A stretch of 64,000 bases of DNA from Clostridiales bacterium DTU074. GTDB lineage: Bacteria; Bacillota; Clostridia; Caldicoprobacterales; Caldicoprobacteraceae. The number at the start of each line of letters is the position of its first letter. Position 1 is the first letter of the stretch. The position numbers and the translations under genes are program-made. Under the pieces are notes generated by a model. That model was not told the DNA's origin. It saw only the letters and a program-made list of their open reading frames with translations, and did no database searches. Of the stretch, positions 43,671-54,152 are shown piece by piece. The DNA is taken from assembly GCA_001513075.1 (NCBI GenBank), contig LFSE01000115.1:25326-89325 (forward strand), read 5' to 3'.

Positions 43671-44369
43671 ATGCCATTTTTCTGGTACGATCCAACCATG
43701 ATAATACTGCTACCGGCTATTTTCCTGGCTATGTATGCCCAATTCAAGGTGCAGAACACCTTTGCCCAATACTCTAGGATAGGTGCCCGCAGCGGCTTGA
43801 CGGGTGCTGAGGTAGCCAGGGAGATCCTGAGGGATAATCGGATATATGATGTAAGAATTGAGCAGACTCGCGGAATGCTTACCGATCACTATGATCCTCG
43901 CAACAAAGTATTGAGGCTTTCCCCCCATGTGTACAACTCCAGTTCTTTGGCAGCATTAGGGGTGGCAGCCCATGAAGCAGGACATGTAATACAGCATCAA
44001 TACGGTTACATTCCCTTCAACATTCGTACCGCTATCGTACCCATTGCTACAATAGGTTCCCAGTTGGCTTTTCCCCTGTTGTTAATCGGTTTATTTCTGG
44101 GGATGCCCAAACTTGCCCAAGTAGGAGTTTTGGCATTCAGCGCAGCCGTCTTATTCCAGCTTGTAACCCTTCCCGTTGAATACAATGCCAGCAGCAGGGC
44201 AATTGAAGCTCTGGAGGTAGGAGGCTATCTCAGCAGGGAGGAAACGCCGCATACGCGTAAGGTGCTCCGCGCTGCAGCTTTAACCTATGTAGCCGCTACT
44301 TTGACGGCCGTACTGCAGCTCCTCAGGCTTCTGCTGATATCAGGAGCCTTTGGCAGAAGAAATGATTAG
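43671..44369 (+). CDS. yugP: YugP-type zinc metalloprotease
   Basis: A 232-aa membrane protease of the YugP (Zn_peptidase_2) family. The zinc motif HEAGH is at residues 101-105. Hydrophobic segments occur at 8-22 and around 118-165, and near the C-terminus. The start is ATG at 43671 following AAAGGAG, in preference to the TTG three codons upstream. Homologues are widespread in Firmicutes with unclear targets. A CtsR-like operator upstream suggests induction under protein-folding stress, in keeping with membrane quality control. Confidence 0.88.
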   Translation: MPFFWYDPTMIILLPAIFLAMYAQFKVQNTFAQYSRIGARSGLTGAEVAREILRDNRIYDVRIEQTRGMLTDHYDPRNKVLRLSPHVYNSSSLAALGVAAHEAGHVIQHQYGYIPFNIRTAIVPIATIGSQLAFPLLLIGLFLGMPKLAQVGVLAFSAAVLFQLVTLPVEYNASSRAIEALEVGGYLSREETPHTRKVLRAAALTYVAATLTAVLQLLRLLLISGAFGRRND

Positions 44370-44473
44370 ATCTGCTGCTGTATAATAGAAACAGGTGGTC
44401 TGACGATACTTAACATTATGGGACAATTAGATATTGAATATAAGGCAAGCATAAGGCAAGCCGGGATAAACAA

Positions 44474-44507
44474 TAAGTCGGGGCTATGTACCCCGACTTA
44501 TTTTTGT
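44474..44507. terminator. Bidirectional terminator, yugP/kbl
   Basis: AAGTCGGGG, seven bases, CCCCGACTT and a T-rich tail; symmetric for the two converging genes. Confidence 0.8.
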
Positions 44508-45688
44508 TCCCTTAAAACCTTGGTCAACACATCAATGGAATAATCTATATCTTCATAGGTCAATGCATCCGATACCTGGATCCTTAGCCTGGCCTGCCCT
44601 TCCGGAACTACCGGATATCCGAACCCGACTATGTATACCCCTTCTTCCAGCATACGGTCAGCTATCCGAATGGCTTTTGCCGTATCATAGATCATAACGG
44701 GAATAATGGCACTGTCGCCTTCCAGTACTGCAAACCCATTCTTTTTCAATTGCTCCCTGAAGTATCTCACCTTCTGATGTAAGGAATGCACTCTTTCAGG
44801 ATGAGCTTCCAAATATTCAACAGCAGCCAAGGCTATACCTGCCAGCACGGGCGGCAATGAATTGGAGAATAGATGGGGTCTCGAACGCTGAATACATAGA
44901 TCTATAATCTCTTTACGCCCTGCAACAAAACCACCTCCGGCACCTCCCAGTGCCTTCCCAAAGGTACCGGTTATAATATCAACCTGCCCCAACATGTCAT
45001 AGTACTCGGCAGTACCGCGTCCAGTATCACCAAGCACACCCGTGCCATGGGAATCGTCCACCATAACAAGGGCATCATATTTTTTGGCCAGCTCAATTAT
45101 ACCCGGTAGCGGTGCTATATCTCCTTCCATAGAAAAAACACCATCGGTTACGATTAGGCATACCCCGTCTTCTGAAGCCGCCTCTTTAAGCTTATCCTCC
45201 AGAGAATTTAGATCTGCGTGGCGGTATACATGCCGCTGAACGCCTTTGGCTACCAGCCGGCATCCGTCTATAATGCTGGCATGATTTAATTCATCGGATA
45301 TGACAGCATCCCCCGGGCTTAGCAATACCGGAATAAGGGCCGTATTGGCATTCCAGCAAGAGGTATAGGTCAAAGCAGCTTCGGTGCCAAGAAATTGAGC
45401 CACCTTGTTCTCCAGAGTCCGGTGTATATCGTATGTTCCACAAATAAACCTTACGCTGGCAGCCCCGGCTCCGTACTTTTCCAGCGTTTCAATACCTTTT
45501 TTCACAATCTCGGGATGGTTTGCCAATCCCAGGTAGTTATTTGAACACAGCATAACAACATCGTCATAGTCCTCTACGGCTCCCCTGCCGTCCAAAGAAG
45601 AAATGAGATAACGGTACTCCTTGTATGTACCCTCTTTCTTCAAAGACTCAAGCAGACTATGAATTCTCTCATAAAAACGGCTGCTCAT
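44498..45688 (-). CDS. kbl: Glycine C-acetyltransferase (2-amino-3-ketobutyrate CoA ligase)
   Basis: A 396-aa PLP enzyme of the alpha-oxoamine synthase family. Motifs: CSNNYLGLANHPE, MVDDSHGTGVLG and the lysine loop GTFGKALGGAGGG. It cleaves 2-amino-3-ketobutyrate with CoA to give glycine and acetyl-CoA. It follows tdh by 16 bp, so together they form the threonine-degradation operon. GGAGAGG precedes the start. The family also includes KAPA synthase (BioF), but the tdh context favours Kbl. Confidence 0.95.
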   Translation of the reverse strand: MSSRFYERIHSLLESLKKEGTYKEYRYLISSLDGRGAVEDYDDVVMLCSNNYLGLANHPEIVKKGIETLEKYGAGAASVRFICGTYDIHRTLENKVAQFLGTEAALTYTSCWNANTALIPVLLSPGDAVISDELNHASIIDGCRLVAKGVQRHVYRHADLNSLEDKLKEAASEDGVCLIVTDGVFSMEGDIAPLPGIIELAKKYDALVMVDDSHGTGVLGDTGRGTAEYYDMLGQVDIITGTFGKALGGAGGGFVAGRKEIIDLCIQRSRPHLFSNSLPPVLAGIALAAVEYLEAHPERVHSLHQKVRYFREQLKKNGFAVLEGDSAIIPVMIYDTAKAIRIADRMLEEGVYIVGFGYPVVPEGQARLRIQVSDALTYEDIDYSIDVLTKVLREQK

Positions 45689-45704
45689 AAAAACACCTCT
45701 CCTT

Positions 45705-46748
45705 TTATTCCGATACTTTAAGCAAAACCTTTATTGCCCTGCTGGCTTCCATCTCAAGAAAGCCCTTCTCCACATCCTCAAAATCCAATACATGAGTAAT
45801 AATGGGCTCAAACACCTTGCCATTTTTCAGCAAAAAACTCTCGCATTGATACCAGGTCTCGAACATCCTCCTCCCCGTAATTCCCCGAATGGTAAGTCCC
45901 TTGAATATCACATGCTCAGCCAGATTAATGGAAACCTCGCGGGGCGGAATTCCAAGAAGGCTGGCACTACCGCCATTGCTTAGGAGCTCCAAACCCAATT
46001 TCAGCGCTTGAGTATTTCCGCTCATTTCAAGCAATACATCCGGTCCCAAGCCATCTGTATATTCCAGGATTTTATCCCTTACATCCGCATCTCCTGAATC
46101 CAAAACATGATCGGCCCCTACTTTTAACGCAATCTCTCTTTTAAAGGGATTGGGTTCAATGACTATTACCTTTTCAGCTCCGTTCTCCTTTGCAATGGGG
46201 ATGCTGAAAAGTCCTATGGAGCCGGCACCGGTTATGAGGACGTTCTTCATACATATCTGCTGAGACATGACGGTATGCATTGCGTTCCCAATCGGATCAA
46301 ACAGCGCACCATAGAAGTCAGAGATATCCGGGTGCACTGCCCAGACGTTATGGACCGGAACACATACATAATCAGCAAAACATCCGTCTCTGTCAATTCC
46401 GATAATTTCTACTTCTCTGCAAATATGCCCCTGCCCGTTCCTGCAGTACCTGCAGTGACCACAGGTTATATGACCTTCAGCCGATACCCTTTGCCCGACG
46501 TGTAAATGTTTTACACCACTACCTATATCGCATATAGTCCCGATAAATTCATGGCCTATGATAAGTGGCGGCAGAATCCTGTTTTCAGCCCATGAATCCC
46601 ATTTATAGATATGTAGATCGGTGCCGCAAATCCCTGCAACGTTTACCCTAATAAGCACCTCATCCGGAGCCGGCTCGGGAACAACATCGGTGGTAAAATC
46701 GATCCCACGGCCGTTTGTCTGCTTTTTTGCTACTCTCATGATGGCCAC
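45705..46748 (-). CDS. tdh: L-threonine 3-dehydrogenase
   Basis: A 347-aa zinc alcohol dehydrogenase-type enzyme. Catalytic zinc ligands: C41 (CGTDLHIY), H66 and E67 (GHEF). Structural zinc: CGHCRYCRNGQGHIC. The NAD-binding fold has GAGSIGLFSIPIA. It oxidises threonine to 2-amino-3-ketobutyrate for Kbl. The start is GTG at 46748 after GGGGGG. Sits divergent to an XRE-cupin regulator, which probably controls it. Confidence 0.94.
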   Translation of the reverse strand: MAIMRVAKKQTNGRGIDFTTDVVPEPAPDEVLIRVNVAGICGTDLHIYKWDSWAENRILPPLIIGHEFIGTICDIGSGVKHLHVGQRVSAEGHITCGHCRYCRNGQGHICREVEIIGIDRDGCFADYVCVPVHNVWAVHPDISDFYGALFDPIGNAMHTVMSQQICMKNVLITGAGSIGLFSIPIAKENGAEKVIVIEPNPFKREIALKVGADHVLDSGDADVRDKILEYTDGLGPDVLLEMSGNTQALKLGLELLSNGGSASLLGIPPREVSINLAEHVIFKGLTIRGITGRRMFETWYQCESFLLKNGKVFEPIITHVLDFEDVEKGFLEMEASRAIKVLLKVSE

Positions 46749-47198
46749 TCAATAACCCCCCTTCATGGAGAATTGGGTTATATTGATCCAGTGAATTGCC
46801 GTATATTTTGCTATCAATGATGCGAATTCCGAAAACATCGACATGGACTACATTAAACAAAACAGATGTTTAATATATTGAACTTTGGATTTATTATATT
46901 GAATGGGAGTGCGTTTGTCAATCCCAAATTTATAGGCTTGGACATTATTGACATATCAGCCAGCGTTCATACCTATGTGAAACCGCAGTTTTGTAATGGT
47001 GAGCCGGGGATTAAAATTGATAATTCCCGTATTACACAGTATAATAATATTGACTAGAAAAATTTGCAAAAGTGACCAATTGCACGGACAGGAGCTCAAG
47101 TAGCATATGAATATGCAGTTTGTATAACAAGGACATGTTATCGGTATCATACCCAGCTTTTGCAGGCAAATTAACGACAGAAACGGAGTGAGGCTTAC
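46749..47198. other. Divergent control region between tdh and the XRE-cupin gene
   Basis: A 450-bp AT-rich region. A hyphenated dyad (TTAAAC ... GTTTAA, 46853-46873) is the clearest structured site, close to the tdh start. No small gene with a convincing ribosome binding site was found. Confidence 0.45.
46853..46873. promoter_or_regulatory. Palindromic operator candidate TTAAAC-N9-GTTTAA
   Basis: A perfect 6-bp dyad with nine-base spacer, about 105 bp upstream of tdh and facing the divergent regulator gene. Confidence 0.4.
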
Positions 47199-47759
47199 AT
47201 GAACAAACCCAAACCGCCGGCTATCGGCAGCAATATTGCAAACTATAGAAAACAAAAGGGAATGAGCATGGAAGAGCTGTCGAAAAGATCAGGGGTATCC
47301 AAATCCATGCTTTCCCAGATCGAACAGGAAAAGACCAATCCAACCGTGATTACATTATGGAAGATTTCCAAAGCATTAAATGTACCTATGGAACATCTGT
47401 TGAAGAGGGATACAATTTCACAAATAGAGGTTTTAAGAAAAGATGATGCCCCTATCTTTTATTCGGAAGATCATTCTTGTCTCATAAGGGTCAATTCGCC
47501 CGTTCACATGATAGACAATCTCGAGCTGTATGACATGACTTTTAAACCCAGGGGCAAGCTTTGTTCAATGCCCCATTTCACCAATGCCGAAGAGTTTCTG
47601 ACAGTGATTACCGGAAAATTCAGGGTAACCTCCGGCGACAGCTCGGCCATATTAAATGAAGGGGACACCGGGCGATACAGGGCTGATGAGAAGCACTCAA
47701 TAGAGAATCTAACCGATCAGGAGGCTAAAGCCTACCTGGTTGTGTGGCTTCCTCAGTAG
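47199..47759 (+). CDS. XRE-family transcriptional regulator with cupin domain
   Basis: A 186-aa DNA-binding protein. The N-terminal helix-turn-helix (about residues 10-66: MSMEELSKRSGVSKSMLSQIEQ) is followed by a cupin_2 ligand-binding domain (about 105-185, with EEFLTVITGKF and ADEKHSIENL). These regulators sense small molecules such as amino acids and often act locally. Divergent placement next to tdh-kbl suggests it controls threonine use; this is inference. GGAGTGAGG precedes its ATG. Confidence 0.9.
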   Translation: MNKPKPPAIGSNIANYRKQKGMSMEELSKRSGVSKSMLSQIEQEKTNPTVITLWKISKALNVPMEHLLKRDTISQIEVLRKDDAPIFYSEDHSCLIRVNSPVHMIDNLELYDMTFKPRGKLCSMPHFTNAEEFLTVITGKFRVTSGDSSAILNEGDTGRYRADEKHSIENLTDQEAKAYLVVWLPQ

Positions 47760-47879
47760 TTTTTTGAATTTGCCAGCTCCATATTCGTATGATGCGTGGC
47801 AAGCGGGAACTGAAATGTCCAGTCCTGCATATAAAAATATGAGACAGGCCGGTTTCAAAGGATTGCGCAGCCTCACTTG

Positions 47880-47923
47880 TATATATAAAAGAGACAGGGA
47901 ACATCCTGTCTCTTTTATATATC
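47880..47923. terminator. Bidirectional terminator between the regulator and tyrS
   Basis: ATATAAAAGAGACAGG, GAACAT, CCTGTCTCTTTTATAT: a 16-bp perfect stem with T-tracts on both sides. Confidence 0.9.
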
Positions 47924-47924
47924 T

Positions 47925-49151
47925 CTATCTCACCACGATGCGGTGATACGTCTTTTTCCCTTTGCGCACCAACAAACCGCCATCCCTCAAATCCTGTTGG
48001 GTAAACTGTCTTTCAATGCTGTCTACCCTCTCATCATTTACATAAAGCCCGCCCTGGCTGATCAGGCGTCGGCCCTCACTTTTGGAGGAAATAAATCCTA
48101 CACTGTGCAGCAAATCCAATACGTTTGAATTCTCCTTGTACTCATCTGCTGTTATTTCAGTGGTTGGCACCGTATCCAAATCTCCTCCGCTTCCAAAAAG
48201 GGCCTCGGCAGCCTTTTGAGCTTTGATGGCTTCCTCCTCACCATGAACATTTTTTGTAAGCTCATAAGCTAGAATTTTCTTTGCTTCATTAATCCGTTCG
48301 CCGGGCAGGCTGCCCAATCGATTTACCTCGTCCATGGGTAAAAACGTCAACAGGGCAAGGCATTTCTTAACATCAGCATCGTCAACATTTCGCCAGTACT
48401 GATAAAAATCATAGGGACTGGTCTTATCGGGGTCCAGCCAAACGGCACCCGCTCTGGTCTTTCCCATCTTCTGTCCATCGCTGGTTGTCAGCAGCGTAAA
48501 GGTGAGGCCATATGCATCGCCTCCTTCTACCCGCCGGATCAGATCAACCCCGGCCAGAATATTGGACCATTGGTCATCACCGCCCATTTGAATGCGGCAA
48601 CCGTGCCTCCTGTACAGCTCAAGGAAGTCATAGGCCTGCATCAGCATGTAGTTGAACTCAAAAAAGGACAGGCCGCGCTCCAGTCGGGCTTTAAAACATT
48701 CCGCAGCCAGCATGCGGTTTACCGAAAAATGAACCCCTATTTCCCTCAAAAATTGAACATAGTTAAGATCAAGCAGCCAGTCGGCATTGTTTTCCATAAT
48801 AGCCTTGCCTTCCGAAAAATCCAGGAACCTGGACATTTGCTTCTTGAAGGCCTGGGCATTTTTGTCAATGATCTCCCGGGACATCATTTCCCGCATATCG
48901 GTTCTGCCACTTGGATCTCCCACCATGGCGGTACCGCCGCCGATAAGGGCAATAGGGCGATGTCCGGCCCTCTGCATATGGGCCATCACCATTATCTGAA
49001 TGTAATGCCCTACGTGTAAACTATCCGCCGTCGGATCAAAGCCTATATAAAAGGTTACCGGTTCACGTCCCAAGAGCTCCCTTACCTCTTCTTCATGAGT
49101 AACCTGGGCGATGTATCCTCTTTCCTTTAGGATATCAAATACATTAGCCAC
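47925..49151 (-). CDS. tyrS: Tyrosyl-tRNA synthetase
   Basis: A 408-aa class I synthetase charging tRNA-Tyr. The HIGH-type motif is in [12 protein letters not shown] and the KMSKS-type loop is KMGKT. A C-terminal S4 RNA-binding domain (about 345-405; [17 protein letters not shown]) is present. The start is GTG at 49151 after GGAGG. No T-box was seen upstream, unlike for ileS. It converges with the regulator over a strong palindromic terminator. Confidence 0.95.
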   Translation of the reverse strand: MANVFDILKERGYIAQVTHEEEVRELLGREPVTFYIGFDPTADSLHVGHYIQIMVMAHMQRAGHRPIALIGGGTAMVGDPSGRTDMREMMSREIIDKNAQAFKKQMSRFLDFSEGKAIMENNADWLLDLNYVQFLREIGVHFSVNRMLAAECFKARLERGLSFFEFNYMLMQAYDFLELYRRHGCRIQMGGDDQWSNILAGVDLIRRVEGGDAYGLTFTLLTTSDGQKMGKTRAGAVWLDPDKTSPYDFYQYWRNVDDADVKKCLALLTFLPMDEVNRLGSLPGERINEAKKILAYELTKNVHGEEEAIKAQKAAEALFGSGGDLDTVPTTEITADEYKENSNVLDLLHSVGFISSKSEGRRLISQGGLYVNDERVDSIERQFTQQDLRDGGLLVRKGKKTYHRIVVR

Positions 49152-49297
49152 TTTAATTCCTCCAATTTCATTATAAATTCACTGGAAAGTTGCTTTTCAT
49201 AACATTTTAACTTATATGTCTTACAAATTCAAGCATTCGATCCGATAATTGCAAAGGCATCATTTGAAGCCTAAAGTAATTTTTCATAAAACATCAT

Positions 49298-50254
49298 TTA
49301 CTTATAATTTCTAATTATCAGCTCGGTTATATCCCCTCGCTTGTGAGCGTTGCTGTTTATATACCGTTTGGCTTTTACCCTTTCAATTACAAAGCCTTCA
49401 TAAAGCCTGTCAAAAAAATCATCCCCTTGGTCCCGGTTCTTTGGATCCGAATTGCTAAGCATGAGATAAGCCCCTCTTTTGTCCATCTCTTTAAAGAAAT
49501 GGGCCAGCCTTACCTGATCATGATCAAAAAACCCGTCTTCGCTATAGCCTGTGAAACTGGAAGTATCGTTTAAAGGGCGATAGGGGGGATCAAGATAAAC
49601 CAGCGTATTTGCCTGTATGTATTTTCTGCTCTCTTCAAAGTCTCCGCATATAATCTGGGTATCGGCTAAAGCTTTACTCACCTTAATTAAATTTTCTTCA
49701 TCGCATATAACCGGCTTCTTGTATCTCCCAAAAGGAACATTGAATTCGCCCTTCCTGTTTAAACGGAACAAGCCGTTGTAACAAGTCTTATTCAGGAAAA
49801 TCAAATAAACCGCCCTTTTTATCCAGTCAGGGCTGTAATTGGAATAATCAAATTCTTTCCTCTGTCTGTTATATCCATCCCGCATTCTATAATAAAAAGC
49901 CTTCCTTTGATGTTCAGGCAGTTTCAAATACATCTCTTCCACATTTCGCAGCTCATCAATCAGCTCATTTACATTTCTTTGTATGGCCCAATAGCCTACT
50001 ATCAGCTCTTTATTTATATCCAATAAAAAAGCCGTTTTTACTTTAAAATTTTTCTTTAAAAAGAAAAAAAGTGCACCGCCACCTACAAACGGCTCCACAT
50101 ACCTCTGTATTTCGCCGTTCTCAATAAACACCGGTGGCAATCTCATATGCAATTCGTCCAGCAATTGGGTTTTGCCGCCCGCCCATTTAAGAAATGGCCT
50201 GGCATTTGCTGTCACAACCGATGATCTGTGTATTTCCTTAACCTTATTCAGCAT
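49298..50254 (-). CDS. Dam-type DNA adenine methyltransferase (solitary)
   Basis: A 318-aa N6-adenine methylase of the D12 class. The SAM-binding motif is in FLKWAGGKTQ (residues 21-30), a second block is EPFVGGG, and the catalytic DPPY is at 222-225. It resembles Dam (target GATC in typical members), but target specificity cannot be read here. No restriction endonuclease gene is adjacent, so it is a solitary methylase, perhaps regulatory or protective. A ribosome binding site is weak. It is flanked by tyrS and a MATE gene. Confidence 0.9.
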   Translation of the reverse strand: MLNKVKEIHRSSVVTANARPFLKWAGGKTQLLDELHMRLPPVFIENGEIQRYVEPFVGGGALFFFLKKNFKVKTAFLLDINKELIVGYWAIQRNVNELIDELRNVEEMYLKLPEHQRKAFYYRMRDGYNRQRKEFDYSNYSPDWIKRAVYLIFLNKTCYNGLFRLNRKGEFNVPFGRYKKPVICDEENLIKVSKALADTQIICGDFEESRKYIQANTLVYLDPPYRPLNDTSSFTGYSEDGFFDHDQVRLAHFFKEMDKRGAYLMLSNSDPKNRDQGDDFFDRLYEGFVIERVKAKRYINSNAHKRGDITELIIRNYK

Positions 50255-50318
50255 CTACACTTCACAGCCCATTCTACAGCATTTACTATAAGTATAAACA
50301 TTATATACAGAGCATTAT

Positions 50319-51713
50319 CTATGCCTGCGAAGCAGCAACAGCCGCTTCTCTGGTAAGATTTTTGATCCACCTAAACCTGTTAACCTTGACCACCGCAACA
50401 GCGCATTTCAGTATTTGATCGCATTTCAAACAGGCAAACACCACAACGGGAGAGGCGTGGAAGACAAAGGCCGCAATCAATGCGGATGGTATCACTACCA
50501 GCCAGACAAAGATAAGATCATTTATCAGCACAAAGTAAACAGAGCCTCCCGCCCTGACAATGCCGGTCAGGGATGACACCTGGTATGAAGTACCTACTAT
50601 GGTAACCGACAGAACTGTCATCAGCTTAACGGACAGGATGGCAGTCTCATCCGAAACATTGTACAACAGCATTATGTAATCCTTGGCTATATATAATAAG
50701 CCGCCTGAAATCAATCCTATAACTATGAACAATACCTGCAGTTTTCGCGCATATTCCTTTACCCGCTCATATTCTCCGGCACCAACGGTCTGGCCGATAA
50801 CTACCGCCGAAGCACCTGACGTCCCGTACACCCCCACGGAAAACAGAGAGAAAACTATATTGGCAATGCTGACCGAGGCGGTTACTGCAGAACCCAGCCT
50901 ACCAATAATGGCGCCTTGGGTGGCAAGGTTTATCCCCCAGAATACATCTCCAAGCAGGACGGGAAAACCGTATCTGAAAAAGTCCTTAATAAGCAGTACA
51001 TTTGTTTTTAACAGATCCCTGAACCTTATCCTGAGCTTTTCATCAACAAATCTTATATATAGAACAATAAGGATGGTTTCCAATATACGCGCAATAAGGG
51101 TAGCAACGGCCGCTCCCTGTACCCCAAGGGCAGGAGCGCCCAGATTCCCAAAGATCAATACCCAGTTGAAAAAAACATTGACAAATAAGGTAACAACCGA
51201 TAGATACATCCCGATCCTGACTGTCTCAACACAGCGCATTCCAGCTATTAAAACCTGTGTAATGCAAAAGAATATATATGTATATCGTATAACCTTCAAA
51301 TACTTTAAGGCTTCGTCTATGACATGTGTCTCATTGCTGAACAGTTTTAATACGTGAACGGGGAAAAACAATGTCACCAGCAGGAATAAAAGCCCCGCAC
51401 TCAAGCTGATCTTTAAGGCTATTCCGATAAGCATCTTTACACTATCCGCATCCCTTTTTCCCCAATACTGGGATGCCAAAATCGTCAAAGCCGCCGCCAG
51501 TCCAATTACCAACATATGAAGAATATTTTGAAGCTGGTTGGCTACATACACCCCCGACAGGGCAAGCTCTCCAAGTGAACCCACCATAAGATTATCCGCA
51601 AGACCTACTGCCATGGTGATGATGTTTTGTAACGCAATGGGAGCAGCAAGATATAAAACCCATTTGTAGATATTTTTCGGTGATTTCTGCATATCGGCAT
51701 TTCTTCTTTCCAT
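50319..51713 (-). CDS. MATE family efflux transporter
   Basis: A 464-aa protein with 12 hydrophobic segments. The N-terminal half shows the MATE pattern (APIALQNIITMAVGLADNLMVG and ALTILASQYWG), and the second half repeats it (FPVLLGDVFWGINL, SAVVIGQTVGAGE). MATE pumps export drugs or metabolites by Na+ or H+ antiport. The start could also be the ATG at 51692. No regulator is adjacent. Substrate unknown. Confidence 0.92.
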   Translation of the reverse strand: MERRNADMQKSPKNIYKWVLYLAAPIALQNIITMAVGLADNLMVGSLGELALSGVYVANQLQNILHMLVIGLAAALTILASQYWGKRDADSVKMLIGIALKISLSAGLLFLLVTLFFPVHVLKLFSNETHVIDEALKYLKVIRYTYIFFCITQVLIAGMRCVETVRIGMYLSVVTLFVNVFFNWVLIFGNLGAPALGVQGAAVATLIARILETILIVLYIRFVDEKLRIRFRDLLKTNVLLIKDFFRYGFPVLLGDVFWGINLATQGAIIGRLGSAVTASVSIANIVFSLFSVGVYGTSGASAVVIGQTVGAGEYERVKEYARKLQVLFIVIGLISGGLLYIAKDYIMLLYNVSDETAILSVKLMTVLSVTIVGTSYQVSSLTGIVRAGGSVYFVLINDLIFVWLVVIPSALIAAFVFHASPVVVFACLKCDQILKCAVAVVKVNRFRWIKNLTREAAVAASQA

Positions 51714-51846
51714 TATTTTTTTATCTGTTTCTTTATCCTATGTTACATGCAAAAAAACGTCCTGTCAATGCGAATATATCTGATGAACTCTGCTATATCC
51801 GTCGAGCTATCTAAGCCCAGAATATCTTACCGCCATCCTTCGGACA

Positions 51847-52317
<471 letters not shown>

Positions 52318-52360
52318 TCAATCTTAATCCATTATGTCATACGTGAAAAATAAAATCAAT

Positions 52361-52388
52361 AAAAAAAGAGCTGCCATAAGGACAGCTC
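52361..52388 (-). terminator. Terminator after the uracil permease gene
   Basis: Read leftward: GAGCTG, nine bases, CAGCTC, then TTTTTTT. Confidence 0.8.
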
Positions 52389-52411
52389 CTCAGCAATACT
52401 TTACAAGCAGT

Positions 52412-53788
52412 TTATTTCCTCTTGCCTATGTTCAGTATGAGGTTCATAATTATTCCAAATATAGCCGCACCTGCAATACAGGGAATTTCTATTCCAAAGA
52501 AGGGAATATTTCCTCCGTATGCATACTGCCCCCCCAGACCTATAACCATGATGGTTGCAATAACCGCTATATTTCTGGCGCTGAACATGTCAACTTTTTT
52601 CTCAATCATTATCGCAACACCTTGGGCAGCTATGGCGCCGAACAGGTATATCTCCATGCCTCCGATGACAGACGTGGGGATTGAATAAATGGCATTTATA
52701 AGAGGAGTGAAACAGGAGATAACCATGGCTATAATTGATGCTGCAATCAGAACCGGTATGGAAAATACCCTTGTGATTGCCATGGCGCTTATATTCTCTC
52801 CATAGTTAGTGCCTGCAGGCCCGCCGATTAACCCTGCAACTATATCTCCCAAACCGTCACCGATTAAGTTGAGCCCCAATAATTCTGCAATATTGTACTT
52901 CTTACCTACCTTCTTTTTATTTGCCAGATCATTTACATAAATGTCAAGCTGATATATATGGGCCGTTGATTCGGGAATGGTGGCTATGGCTACCGGCATA
53001 ATGGCCATAACCGCCATCCAGGTTGGCTTGGGCAACGTAAATATGGGAAGTGCAAAAAATCCACTGTTGGCTGTTTCGGGCAACACTTTGAAAAGATCGA
53101 TGCCTGTTGCAAGCCTGATAATAAATGCAGTCAAGCAGCCTACAATTGGGCCCAGAAGAAGGGGAATCTGCCCCGCAAATCCCTTTAAATACACCGAAAA
53201 CAGTATTGTTGCTATCAAAGTGACCAGTGAAACAACCCACGCCATATTGGTTGCAAAAGCCGCTTGGGATTCGGGAACAGCAGGTGTACCGGCTGCGTCG
53301 ATTGCAATGGATGCAGCATCCTGCAAAGCAGTTCCCGCAAGGGTAAGTCCGATTACCATTGCAATGGGACCGGTTATGGATGCCGGAAGAATCTTTTCTA
53401 TGGTATCCTGGCCGAAACGATTGACTATGAACCCGGCCGCTATCGACACGAAACCCGACATGACTATACCGAACTGGGCTATTGCAATCTTATCGTTCAG
53501 CCCATAACCCGCCAGTGCTTCTGACGCCATAAGGCTTCCGATGGCAGCAATATAAGAAAAGCTGGAACCGTAATAAAGAGGGATTTTTCTTCCAGTAACC
53601 AGGACAAAACACAATGTGGCAAGACCGCTGGCAAAAATAGTGGTTGAGATATGAAAACCGGTGATAATTGCAACGGCCACTGTAGCAGGAAACATAACGA
53701 TGACCTGCTGCAATGCGTATAACAATAGCTTCCAAAACTGAGGACGTTCATCCGGAAGATATCCTATTACCTGTTCATTATTTATCAT
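52412..53788 (-). CDS. uraA: Uracil permease (NCS2 family)
   Basis: A 458-aa protein with about 14 hydrophobic segments. The NCS2 motifs are present: SSFSYIAAIGSL, and GLNLIGDGLGDIVAGLIGGPAGTNYGENISAMAITRV. The NCS2 family takes up uracil or xanthine with protons. The PyrR-type attenuator in the leader indicates a pyrimidine substrate, so it should be uracil. The ATG at 53788 follows AGAGAGGTG; an upstream open frame is leader sequence. Confidence 0.92.
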   Translation of the reverse strand: MINNEQVIGYLPDERPQFWKLLLYALQQVIVMFPATVAVAIITGFHISTTIFASGLATLCFVLVTGRKIPLYYGSSFSYIAAIGSLMASEALAGYGLNDKIAIAQFGIVMSGFVSIAAGFIVNRFGQDTIEKILPASITGPIAMVIGLTLAGTALQDAASIAIDAAGTPAVPESQAAFATNMAWVVSLVTLIATILFSVYLKGFAGQIPLLLGPIVGCLTAFIIRLATGIDLFKVLPETANSGFFALPIFTLPKPTWMAVMAIMPVAIATIPESTAHIYQLDIYVNDLANKKKVGKKYNIAELLGLNLIGDGLGDIVAGLIGGPAGTNYGENISAMAITRVFSIPVLIAASIIAMVISCFTPLINAIYSIPTSVIGGMEIYLFGAIAAQGVAIMIEKKVDMFSARNIAVIATIMVIGLGGQYAYGGNIPFFGIEIPCIAGAAIFGIIMNLILNIGKRK

Positions 53789-53920
53789 AATTACACCTCT
53801 CTTTAAATTAGCGTTGAAACCCGTTTCAATGCCTTTCAAAATATAATTGAATTCATCACACCGATTAAACCATTTACCATTTTGGACGTTCAGACAAACC
53901 TATTCTCATCCCCCCTTTGC

Positions 53921-54026
53921 AAAAAAAAATCTTGTCCGTCACATTGCAGACAAGATTATCTCTCAACCATATGGGACTATACACATCAATTCCACAAGAT
54001 ATCTTGTCTGCCTCTCTGTGCAGACT
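53921..54026 (-). promoter_or_regulatory. PyrR-type attenuator leader of the uracil permease gene
   Basis: Read leftward: a hairpin GTCTGC-ACAGAGAG-GCAGAC (54006-54025) carries the PyrR-binding core CAGAGAGGC. Its right arm GCAGACAAGAT can instead pair with ATCTTGTCTGC downstream (antiterminator). That sequence also forms the terminator AATCTTGTC ... GACAAGATT followed by T (53921-53957). Three mutually exclusive stems: PyrR-UMP binding would stabilise the first and cause termination. Confidence 0.85.
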
Positions 54027-54152
54027 TAAAAATATCTTTATTCTGTGAAATTGTAACACATGTGAATAAGATTTGCAATATAAAATTTTTCGATTTTGTC
54101 AAATTCACTGCTATCTAACAGTAAAGGCAACAAGAATAAGTATAAAGGCCGC

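Noticed and set aside
43529..43777. 82-codon ORF overlapping the start of the YugP gene
   Set aside because: Runs out of frame into yugP, which has a better ribosome binding site and a clear HEAGH protein.
49152..49297. T-box leader for tyrS
   Set aside because: No GGGTGGTACCGCG-type T-box sequence in the short upstream region.
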